Of a stretch of 64,000 nucleotides of DNA, positions 46,262 through 56,900 are shown piece after piece; position 1 is the stretch's first letter, and every line of letters starts with the position of its first letter. The notes below the pieces were generated by a model, which did no database searches, was not told the origin of the DNA, and saw only the letters and a program-made list of their open reading frames with translations. The position numbers and the translations under genes are program-made. The DNA comes from Undaria pinnatifida (lineage: Eukaryota > Sar > Phaeophyceae > Laminariales > Alariaceae). The DNA lies in the NCBI GenBank assembly GCA_012845835.1, contig JABAKD010000004.1, forward strand, positions 5,995,765 through 6,059,764, given 5' to 3'.

Positions 46262-49200
46262 TCAGCCTTTCCATTGTGCCTCAAGCTCTGCTTCTAGTTT
46301 TTCTCTCAAAGTTTTCGGGTTGCCCATCCCTAGTAGGAGTTGTTTTTCCAACGCCTCGATCCTGCGCGCCCTCTTGGACGCCTTTAACTCAGCCTCTTTG
46401 AGCTCGACCATCCTCTTGAGGCACACTCGGATGCTATCTGCGTGCTTATTGGCCTCCTGCATGGCCTCGACCCCCCGTTTTCTCGTGTACATCGATTCTC
46501 TCACCATCTTCTCCCTCTCTCTCGCTCCAAGCCCGCCCCCTCCCCCCAACCCCCCCCCCCCCCCCCCTCGACATCACATCGGCTTTGCCCCCCCCCGTCC
46601 GAGTCCTGATCACGGCGACCACTGCTGCCCGGGCGGTCACCGTCAACCACCAAATTTCGCCGCGTTGCCGCGTTCTCGCTTTCTCGCGCCTCTCCATTCT
46701 GTGCGACCCCACCCCCCCCCTCCTCCTCCTCCTCCCCCTCCAGCCTAGACCGGCCGCGCTTGCAACCACCGCTAGACGGATCGAGATTTCTCCACTCTGC
46801 TGGTGTAGACGGACCACTCCACGGGCTCCAAGCCGCGGCAAGCAAAATGTACGGCGGAAACCAACCCTCCGGCATATCCGATCTTGTTTCTCCAAAGCCT
46901 GCAGCAGCGATGGGATCTGTTGGTGACGGTGAGACTGCTGCCGCTTCAGGGGTTTCTGTATTACTACTGGTGGAGGCGGCGATCGTGGCGGGGTCGGGAG
47001 ATGATGCTTCGGCAGCGGTGGCGGCGAGGTCGACGGTCGCGCATCTTCTCCCTCGCCTCTTCGACTCGTAGAATCCGTACGTGCCTTCGCAGAGACGCTC
47101 GAGCATGTCATGCGTCTCTGTTCCCGAAGGGAATGGTTCAGCGGCGTTAAAATTCCTGGTTTGAAAGGATGATACGTGGTCAATTGCGGAAGGGAGAATA
47201 GCTTGGGCGTCGTATGGTTTTGAGTTGCGGGCAGCTCGCCTTGTTGAGGGAGGGCGTGCTTCGCCAGGAAAATAATAATGACGACTTTTGATTTTGTATG
47301 GAGCTGCGGGCAGCTCGCCTTGCTGATGGTTTAGAGCCGTTCCTAACGACTCATATTTGGTAGGTTTCGTGCCAAATTGGCAACTATATGGAAATTTAGA
47401 CTTGCCAGAATGGCACAAACACAATGTTTGGGATATCGCCATTCTGCCTCGCTCGCAAGTTTTGGGACTGCGATATTTGTATATTGTTCCCATTTTAGCC
47501 CAATCACGCCAACGCAAGGTTGCACAAACCAGACCACCCCACGCTAGCCTTGCTCTAACTGTGGAGGGATATACGTAGGATACATGGTATTGACAGCAGC
47601 AATTATAGGGCTTGCGACACTGGCCGTGGGCCCCGTGTGTATGCGACACGGGTGTCGTTCTGAGCTGGTCCTAAAAACAAACAAACCACACACAGCAGTC
47701 GCTTCAGCTTTCCCCAGGGCATTATGGCCGGGCTGGGAGGATCGCGGGCCTCTGAGGTACATGGGCTGTTTCTGGACTCCTTTCTGCGCCAGTTTTTATT
47801 CCATAGAAGCGTCGGCGCGCCGTCGGCTCTGCTGCTGCTGCAGCTGTAAGAGGTTGGGTTTAAATAAAATATCACGGCTTTCTCATGCGGAAAAATTACG
47901 AAAATCTGCCAAGTATGCAGTGTAGATACCTGGTAGGTTTTTGATTTTTTTTGGCAAGTCTCGGAGAATGGTGCCGTTAGAAACAGACCGTAGGAACTAA
48001 ACCTTGCGCGCTTGCGGAGATCGCGCGTTCTGTTTCCCCGGGACACTGAGGGAGAATGGTAATCAACAAAAATGACAATAACAACGACGACGACAACGAC
48101 GACAGCGGCGACTGCAACAACACCAACAACAGAAAACGCAAAAACAACACCCGCATTACCAGTAACACTAATAAAAACACCACCAGGAGCAATATCACCA
48201 CCATAGTATCCGTCACCGCCAGCAACACCAGCACTACCGGCACCATCATCATAGCTACCATCACCACCAGGTGCCATGAATACATATAGGCACCGCAACC
48301 CACCTCACCATGAGCAGCACCACCAGCTGCACCGCACCACCACTACCACGAACACACACACAATTTTTTTAGCAAACAGCAACGACTACAACCAGCAGCA
48401 ACATCACCAACGCCACCAGCAGCACGATCAATAGCACCACTAGCACCAACAACGACAACGACGACACCAACAACAACAACACCATCGCCACCGACGCCAA
48501 CACCAACAACGACAGCAACAACAACAACAACCACGTCCATAACAACAGCGGGAACAGCAATGCAACAAGAGCAACAACACCAGCAGCAACGTCCACGAAG
48601 ATCAGCAACAACATCAGTAATAAAGGCCAGAATCAACACCACCTCAACCACCACCGCCACGAACACGGTCAGCACTACCAATACCGCCACAACCACGATC
48701 CCAAAAACAAAAACAACGACGACGACAACAATAGCATCATCATCAGCAACAGCGGCAGCAACACCACAACCACAACTGCCGTTACCAACACCGCCAGCAC
48801 GACCACCATCACAAACAAGAGCAACACCACCAACACCAACACCCCAACACCAACACCCCAGGAACGCAGTAATACCCTAACGTAACAGCAGTAGCTACTC
48901 ACTTCTGAAACCACTCGACGGACGTCCTCACATACTCCTGCCTGATTCCGCCGTATTTTACCCACACGGAGTTTGGCGATTCGCTGAATGTTTTTGCCAG
49001 TTTTTTGCCTGCGGAGCGTGACATAAACGAGCGCATAAGCGAGCAACCACACAAGTAAGCACACAAACAGCATGCAAGCGAGTAAGCCAACGAGCAAGCA
49101 AGACATCCAAGAAACCGAGCCAGCTAGCCTGCAAGCGAGCACGCTAGATAGCAAGGAATCACGCAGGTCAGCCAGCCAGTAAGCCAGCCGGCCAGCAACC

Positions 49201-52200
49201 TGGCAAACAGGCAAGCAAGAAAGCTAACGAGCATGCGAGCAAGAAGGCAAGAGAGCAAACGAGCGAGCAAACACGTGACGTAAATGGTTAGACGTGAATG
49301 AAACGTAAAGACGCCTCGGATGGCGCATCAGTGCCTGGGCCTTACAAAACGCGCCATCGCTAAGCTAGTACCATAGTATACGTTAGCCTGCCGGGTGTAC
49401 TCTGTACATCACGCGGCAGCAGCGAGAGGTAAGAGCCTTTAGCTCGACTTAGGCCGGTGCTGATGGAAAACCGATAGTTTGACCAAAACGTTTCCAAACT
49501 TGTTTTCGGAGTTATTGCCGAAACATGTCCAGTACCGTCGCTATGGGAAGAAACGATTAAAACATTATATTTCTGGCTCTTTTTCGGTCATGCGGCCCAG
49601 TCGGTCGATATGCCATTTTTTCATCAAGCCTCGATCAACAACGCCCACCACACACGAGTGACCTTCGATCTCGAGATAGAGACAATCCACGATCACTCCT
49701 CTTCGTTCCGGACAAGGTCACATGAGTAGTGTAGGAAAGCGCTGAAGAGTTCATCTTGATCCATGCCTTCAGGCGTGAGAGATTGCTTGTGTTGTCTTGT
49801 GGTCTTCCGTCCAATCTGCTCAAAATTATACTTTTAGCCCGTTGGGAGACGATAGACAGTCTATTGTCTCAATTTTCTATACACCAGCCGCCAAATATGT
49901 TTCAACAGAAACCTGATGGGCGCCTGCCACACAGCACCGACCGTAGAGTGAGCACTGCACACCAAGAGAGGGTCGGAGCCCCTAACGAGCTCGCCATGTT
50001 CAGATTTCACGACACTGTCGTTGATTTTGCCGAACGAAGTGTGAGGAGCACACGAAATTACGCCGCGTCTACATCCAAGATCTTCTTGACAATTCCTCAA
50101 GCAGATGTTAGCCAAGATCGCTGCAAGAAATCGTTTTTTTCCGGCAAGCTGGAATGTTCCACAAAAACATTCCACAATTTTTGGGCCCAGAGGTGACCGT
50201 CCAGCCAAAGTTTGGCTGGGATCTTTGAATTTTTTTTTTTTATAAACTATTGGTCTCCAATAGCACCGGCCATACACTGATTCTTCCATAGTTCATAAGG
50301 AAGCCATAACCGAATCACTTCAGAATTTAAGCCTTACCCAAAAAAAGAGATGCCGCCTGCTCTGTATATATTCTGCAGCCGAAGCGTACACTGCGGCGGC
50401 AGTATGGTGCGCAGCGGCCGTGGGGTCGTACAGCATACAGCAGTACAGTGTATCGCACCGCAGAGACCCAACGGCAACCTTGCCGGACAGAAGGCGCGGC
50501 ACATCCGCCGTGACATACTGCTTAACAATACGTGCTACAGTGCTACGGCATCTCGTCCCTGGTTTGCCCGAACGCCCACGCTCACGCCATTGTCCTCAAA
50601 GAGAGAGGCTACGTACATCGTTGACCTACAGTAAGTCGGGGCTCCTCAACAGTGCGGTGCCTTGCCAGATGATAATATCTGCGCTAAAATGGGGACCCTG
50701 CACTATCATGAGCTGGATGCGGCTGGCCCACGGAATCCAGAAGCAACCCCCCCGCGAAAAACAGCTAATCCTTTAAAAAACATGCTAGCATGCAACTTTT
50801 AGTATTGGACAGCACATGGGCCGGCCCGTGGACCGGCCCATCCAATCCACGGGCCGCCCCATAAAAATGGCGGGCCGGTCCATATAAAGCCTGCGTCTCA
50901 TGGGCCTCGCTGTCAATGTCATGGGCCGGGCCGGGCCGAGATACTTGAACAATTGGTGGGTCGGGACGGTCCGAGCCGTAAATGTTAAATTTGTGATGGG
51001 TCGGGACAGGCCGCAGCCCGTCCTCTAAATATTTGGCGAGCCGGGCCGGGCCGCGGTCCATCATAGAAAAGATTGATGGGGCCAATCCCCCATGACAACC
51101 CCTGTTAATTACAGGAAGATTATAAATCCGGCAGCCGTTATGGTGAAGTTTGTGTAGCATGCGCCCTCTGTAAAATATGAAGCTCGTCCTGGATAAGAAC
51201 TTCGGTTTCTTGGTAGATTTCCAGTACTCCTGTACTGCTCGCACTGCTTAGGACGCTGCTGTACTGCCGTCGTACCGGTACGTGATCATGTAACAGTGTG
51301 CCGCCGTATTGTATGAATACCAGGTAACACATATGCCGTACAAGCAGCTGCCTATGATATATACGAGTACGGAGTGTTCGCACGACCTTCGGAGCGGTAA
51401 TATATACATCAGGTCGGAGAAGAATCCTTAGGCGAAGGAAGGCTTGTACTCGTACAGCAGTTCAGCAGTCGCGGTCTTGCGTTGGTGCGGTACCCTCGAG
51501 TGCGGGGCCTCAGTTTAGTTCGGTGAAAATCGCTTACCATCACCTCGTCCTACGGCGTATCGCACTACATGTATTCGCACCCATACGTAACCACACAATG
51601 CTGCTTGACCAACGGCCCGACCCGATGGCTTCTGTCCCGACCTGTGGACCACAACCTCCTGCTGCTGCTGCTGCCGCGGAGCTAGCTGCCGCGGAGCTCG
51701 CGCAGCAGCAGCAGCAGCAGCAGCAAGCACCTGCTGCTGCAATACCCGCCGCTGCTACTTGTAGCTACAACAATAACAATTTTCAGATCGGCCCGGCTCG
51801 AACTATCGGTCAACGACAAGCCCCGGGAAATATCAGCCTGTTTGTGTTTCTTTTATTTACCCTCGGTTCTTAGACCGTCGTTGTTAATGGAAAGCCGATG
51901 TTCAGCTAAAAATATTAATGTTCGCAGATGCCAGCAAGTTTGCTTGGACGGTTGTCTGTGGAACCGATTTTGAATTTTGAATTTCGGAACTTTCCAACTA
52001 TCCGGAAAATCTGGATTTCTGGCGGCCATCTTGGGCAACACCTGCTTGAAAATTCTCAAGCAGATCTTGGGTGAGACGCGGCGTGATTTTTGGCGCTCCA
52101 CACACTTCGTTCGACGTAATCAACGACAGCGTTTTGAAATCTGAACGTGGCGACCTCGCTAGGGGCTCCGACCACCGTTGTTGCACAGCAGTGCTCACAC

Positions 52201-53412
52201 TACGGGCGGTGATGTGTGGTGGGCGCCGACCAGGCTTCAGTTGAAAATGCATTTGGCGGTTGGTGCGTGGAAAAAAGAGACGAAACTATCGATCATCTCT
52301 CAACGGGCGAAAAATGGAATTTTGCGCGTTTTTTTTTTAGGGAAGACCACAGGACAACACAAGCAACCTCTCACGCCCTAGGGCATGGATCATGGATCAT
52401 ATTGATCCACACGACCTCTTCAGCGCTGTCACCTACACTCATGCGACCTTGTCCGGAACGAAGAGGAGATGTACTGTACTGGGTTTTCTCTATCTCTGCG
52501 AAGGCCAATCGTGGTTGGTGGACATAAGTGTTGATCCAGGCTAGATGAAAACTGATGAAAGTGGGCCACCAGAAAAAAATCTTTCGTCGTTCTTGGGCCA
52601 TAGCGACAGTACCAGGCAAAAAACAAAAGTTGAGTTTCTACCATGCAATCGGTCGTACTCACAGGCGACGTTTATCAATTTGAAGCAAAAAACTTGAAGA
52701 AAAAAGCTCATCACGAATAAGTTTGGAAACATTTTTGTTCAACTTTTGCCTTGCCATTTTTACATTTTTACGAGTAGCGACGGTCAAACATTCAAAAAAC
52801 CTTCTAAACACGTCATCTGTGAGTTGGATACATTAGGGCCGATATTCATCTTTGCTATAACGAGTTGTGTTCTTATTCAATTCCATGGGCGCGTGGAGTA
52901 CATCGCGAAACCGAACAGAAGAGATCGTGTACAGCAGAGACGTGCGTGATTCAAATCGGAGAGAGGAGGCGTCAACATCTTCCCCCTTGAACGCATATAT
53001 AGAGACCGTTTGTTTATTACTATGAAGATAAAACGCTCATTAAATTTCCGCCCTAATGGTACACATACAGACCTGTCCCGAGCGTGGTCTGGCGCATCTT
53101 CTCTTCGAAATCTAAGGGGAGCCTCGTTTCCGACGACTTCAGCAGGGCCACAAACGCTGGCATTGCATGGTCCATGTAGATGGCGGTCGTTCTTCGGCCG
53201 CGCTCCTCTGACATCACAGAACCCCCGTCTTTGAAGCACAAGGCAGACCACACCAGGGGAATTGCTTGATACACTTTCAAGGCTTCTTGGGACATCAATC
53301 TCCCGCCGAATTTGTTGCTCGTACGGTTGAGAGCCCACATGAAGTCCTTGGTAAGCTCCACTGGGAGTGGTGGCACATTAGGTGCGGCGGTGCCCATAGC
53401 TTTGCTCGGCAT
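46262..53412 (-). CDS. Unidentified protein with coiled-coil C-terminus; frame slip at a homopolymer
   Basis: Three exons join with matching phases: 53412-53073 (phase 1 end), 49008-48903 (phase 2 end) and 47155-46262. Exon 1 starts MPSKAMGTAAPNVPPLPVEL and continues through FMWALNRTSNKFGGRLMSQE. The exon 1/2 junction reads TTLGTGKKLAKTFSESPNSV, and exon 2/3 reads VRTSVEWFQKNFNAAEPFPS. Exon 3 has a Ser/Pro/Gly-rich middle, then EREKMVRESMYTRKRG and a Lys/Glu/Ala-rich helix, likely a coiled coil, ending LEAELEAQWKG. The two parts of exon 3 are in different frames; the shift falls at the 18-nt C/G run 46550-46567, so either the run is mis-sequenced or the gene is damaged. I do not recognise the family. 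A convergent partner ORF of the nearby PIF/Harbinger transposase is possible, as such elements carry a second DNA-binding protein, but no Myb/SANT motif was identified. Intron 1 holds a 3.3-kb transposon. Confidence 0.6.
46550..46567. repeat. 18-nt C homopolymer at the frame break
   Basis: Lies inside exon 3 of the minus-strand gene, coding for a Gly run. A change of length by one base (modulo three) would connect the upstream frame (…SRCDVEGGGG) to the coiled-coil frame (GLGAREREKMVRES). Confidence 0.9.
48060..48860 (-). repeat. CAA/CAC-rich simple sequence in an intron of the minus-strand gene
   Basis: About 800 bp of AACAACACCACCAAC-type cryptic repeat on the plus strand, that is G/T-rich on the sense strand of the gene whose intron 2 (48902-47156) contains it. 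The Thr/Asn-rich plus-strand frame and the Val/Leu-rich minus-strand frames are repeat translations. Confidence 0.9.
49022..49275. repeat. Imperfect AGCA/AGCC/AGCG tetramer-like repeat
   Basis: Runs such as GCAAGCGAGTAAGCCAACGA GCAAGCAAGAC alternate with CCAGCCAGTAAGCCAGCCGG. It lies just upstream of exon 2 on the minus strand, where it reads as a CT/GCTT-rich tract. Confidence 0.8.
49460..52760. mobile_element. DNA transposon with ~0.8-kb terminal inverted repeats
   Basis: The left arm (about 49460-50260) and right arm (about 51890-52760) are inverted, diverged copies. Matched blocks in order are: CAAAACGTTTCCAAACTTGT, GTCGCTATGG, CTCCTCTTCGTTCCGGACAA GGTCRCATGAGT, GATCCATGCC, GAGATTGCTTGTGTTGTCTT GTGGTCTTCC, and AGTGTGAGCACTGCACA-like segments. 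The interior (50260-51890) has no transposase, only GGGCCGGCCC-rich and CAG-rich sequence. Long inverted arms suit foldback or some Mutator-like elements; the exact ends and target duplication were not found. It lies in intron 1 of the minus-strand gene. Confidence 0.8.
50810..51075. repeat. GGGCCGGGCC-rich block inside the long-TIR element
   Basis: Repeated CATGGGCCGGCCCGTGG, GGGCCGGGCCG and GGTCGGGACGGTCC motifs, self-complementary. It is similar in style to the GACCCG blocks of the hAT-like elements, but no CAGGG termini were found. Confidence 0.6.
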
Positions 53413-53950
53413 AGCTAGAGCTGTTCCACGATGTTGGTGTGCGCGCCCGCGTCGGCACACGGGTTTAACTGAAACCTGTCCCTTTGTAGACACGCCTTCT
53501 TATTTTTCGAACAATGGCGAATTCTGCTTCAAAAAAGTGTTCTCGTGTTCTCGTGTTGCGTGTTGCGTGTTGCTGTTGCTGCGAGGGTGTTGCTCAGCTG
53601 CTCGTTGCGCGTTGAACAAAAAAAGGGTATACTATACAAGTACCTTTTTCTGGTAACCCTTTCCCTTTATCGATAACCCGTTGGTGAACCATAACGCGGC
53701 GAGAATATTCCATTGCCGAACCGAAACCTGACGCAGTTTACGCGGATGACGGTGCGACGAACAACCGCAGAACCGCAGGCGCCATGATCAAAGACCACAA
53801 GACAGAAGATACTTTCTCGGACTAGAGTTGCTTAGATACATCAACGAACCAAATACTTCTGATCAGCATCAGCAGCTGCCCAGCAGGCAAGGCAGACAAA
53901 CAGCACAGTCGGCAAACGTCTCCAGCCACCGTCCTCTCTCACGACAAGAT
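53413..53950. promoter_or_regulatory. Divergent intergenic region, presumed bidirectional promoter
   Basis: 538 bp separate the start codons of two divergent genes (minus gene at 53412, desaturase at 53951). No TATA box, CCAAT pair or clear repeat operator was recognised. The role is inferred from position only. Confidence 0.4.
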
Positions 53951-56900
53951 ATGCTCTCCAAGCGGAGCAGAGCTTGCCTTGCGGCTGGGCTGTGTGCAAT
54001 AACAACCGGGCACATGCCTTCGTGCGCCGGATTCTCCACCTCACCCCGACCCACCACCGCTCCAGCGTTCAGCTCTGGTGCAATTCACACGAGAACCGGA
54101 TGCTCTTCCGAGGTCCGACCAAAGTCGACCCGGGTGCGATCGACGGTGGACGTAGAGCCGTTGTTGGTAGGCGTGGCGGAGACGGACGAGGCATCGCGAT
54201 CGAGTTTCGAGGTATGATATGGACGGAAGCCCGACGAGCGTTGGGTGTTCGCTGTTTTTGTCCACTTTTTCACTGTTTTTCCACTTTTTTAATAATATGC
54301 AGCAGACGGCAGTTGGGACCTATGACGGACGGACGTCTAGACGCAATATGCTAGTTTTAGAATGGAGTCCGTGAATATTTGACTGGCGGTTCCTAAAACT
54401 GCCGTCTCTTGGCATCAAATGCTTGCGTACGTAGCTGGTCTTCGCTTTCTGGAAACATCGATGAATTTTTCTCGTTGTTCTGCCAAGCTTTGCGTCACTG
54501 CTTGCTGACTTCGTATGCTCCTCGTGAAAGCAAGCGTCGCGTGCATGCGAGTGTTATTGTCGCATTGCACGGCAATTTTCCCGCACTGCGCTTTTGATGT
54601 GCCTGGTGTATCTCCGTCTCGTGGTTTGTACAAGTCAAGTACCGACAGAGAGAGAGAGAGCTTGTGCCAGTTCCTGTCGGGGTGAAGGGTCGGCACGGGC
54701 ACGAGGTGTGATGGATGTCGATGATGAAGCAGTCAAAGGAACGGGCAATGCATCACAGCAGTGACGTGTTAACTGTGCGATGTATGTATTGTACGGCGGT
54801 ACCAATGCGTCCCAATATCTCGGATAGACTGCTGTGGTCCTGTTGTGTTTTTGTCGTATCATAGAGGAACCAATAGGCGGGGGACAGCTACTACATGAAA
54901 CGGGTGTGTGTCTGTCTGCAACTAAACTGCTTCTCGGTTTTTTTGTGTAACGATGTGCAGTGCTGGATCGAACGAAAAAAAATATAACTCGCAGGTGTGT
55001 GTGAATCGGAGCAACCAGACGGCTTTTATGTCTTCATTTTAGTCTTGGATCATTGAGATGTTTCGCTACAAATGGGAAAAAAAATCTGGGTACGTTTGGT
55101 CCCGATGTTTTTTTGCAGCTTTCGCGTAGAGCTTGTTCGGGCGAAGATACACAATACACTCCTTGAGCGCTTCGTAGGCTGTACGTGGAGAGTAGGGAAT
55201 TGCCGCCGAGTTGCGCGAGAGTCAGGAGCGAGGGATTTACACACGTCATAGCCGTTGTTCGTCGGGTGGAGCTGTACCTTGTTGGTATTATTGTAGTCTA
55301 ACATTGTTTATCTCACACAGCACCACCGCCGTATTTTTCGTGGTAGTATGCCGGTAAATAAATGAGATGTGGACTTTGTACCCAAGTATTATTGTTGGTT
55401 GTTGCTTCTTTCTTTTTTTTTTTTTTTTTCATCCTCCGGCATTGTTTGTTGCATTGTCTTGCTGACGTACTTGGTATTTTGTGCCTCCTTGGTACGACAC
55501 GACTCACGCGTCATGCACTTTGATATTTGATGAATCGATGTCGTCGATATACAGCTCGGGACCGTTTCAACTTAGACCTGTTTCTAACAGTACAGTCAGC
55601 AGTGAGTAGTTGCGTTTTTTCTGTTTTCATTTTTTTTTTTTTTTTATCCTCCGGCGGATGGGGAAAAATAAAGCTTTAGCTCACCACACTTCCACGTATT
55701 TTCATACGCGTCGTGTGTCGATTTAACTCAGTAGGCTGTTTTTATCGTTTCTACATTTTGATCAGCCAGCGTGACAGCACGCCAGCACCCCCAGGCGTGC
55801 GCCGAGCCCACGTACGTGTCTCGTGACCACGTGCTATGTAAATTGTGGCAGTGATACATTGGTCCATACGAAATGTTCCGACAATTTTTTTTTCAACATG
55901 ACCAAGTACCCGTAGATGTCGTTCGAATCTGTATCATACAAGCACCAGCACGAGCGCGTTGGCAGTACGTACTGGTGTATCCGAGGGGCTAACGTAATAT
56001 TGATCAGCGTAGGCCGCCACGTGCAAGGTGCAAAACCGCAGATGTTTTGCATGTTTCCGCGGCGTGACGAATGAGCCGCGCGACTCGACATATGAAACAC
56101 GACGACGGGATGGCGACGATGGCAGACAGAATGACAGCATGTCGACTATCCGAAATAGCGATAAGCTTGCATAAAAACAGGGGTTGTTTGCGCAGAAAAT
56201 TATATGCTTGTGCTACCCTACGACGCAACTACTTGCAGGACATCTAATGGGACGAAACAAGCACTAGCGAAAGCCAGACTGATGTTTGCAGCTTTTCCGA
56301 AATACGGAACCGATAGGTATATCGATATAGATGTGGAACGACTACGGCTATGAATTACATGCGTGCACCCCCCCACGCCAACCCCAGACTCCCTGTACGA
56401 AACCGTCCCCTCCAATACCCCCCGCCTCCCCCGCGCTCTATCTACGAAATCCTTCCCGCCGTTCAAGACCTTTCGGCGACGAACAGACCCGGAGACAGAT
56501 CACCTCGGAATCGCCATCGCCGATAACATCGATGAAAAATCGCTCTGCGTGAGCGGCGCGTATGACGCTAGATTTAGGGATGGGGCTGGTAATAAAGCTG
56601 GGGTTAGCATTGCTGGTGGGGTTAGCGATGGGTTTGGGGTTGGTGGTAGCAGTGGGGTTAACGTCGTGGTCGCGCCACCCGCGGAGAAGCCGCAATCTGG
56701 GAAGAGGAAGAGAAAGATGAAAGAGCCGAACCTGCTGGAGGGGGACATGCTGGTCAACACACCAAAAATGTTGGCCCTCGTCTACTCGTCCTTGGGCCTC
56801 AACGCGCTCTACCTGCTTCAGGTGGGTGGGTGGGTAGGTGGAGTTGAGGTGGCGTTTCGGGTGAGGGGGGTTAGGGGTGAAGTGGGCTTAGGCGCTAGGG

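Noticed and set aside
46501-47649. 382-codon minus-strand frame starting near 47649
   Set aside because: Only 47155 downward fits as an exon; upstream of the acceptor the frame is intronic and ends differently from the coiled-coil frame.
48343-49214. Val/Leu-rich open frame of 179 codons that looks like a membrane protein
   Set aside because: Translation of CAA/CAC simple sequence. Only its stretch across 49008-48903 coincides with the real exon 2 of the minus-strand gene, and in a different frame.
56363-56467. Start of the desaturase at the upstream open frame (Pro-rich part)
   Set aside because: No in-frame ATG. The acceptor at 56467 matches phase 0 of the first exon at 53951-54211, so this part is better read as the intron's C-rich end.
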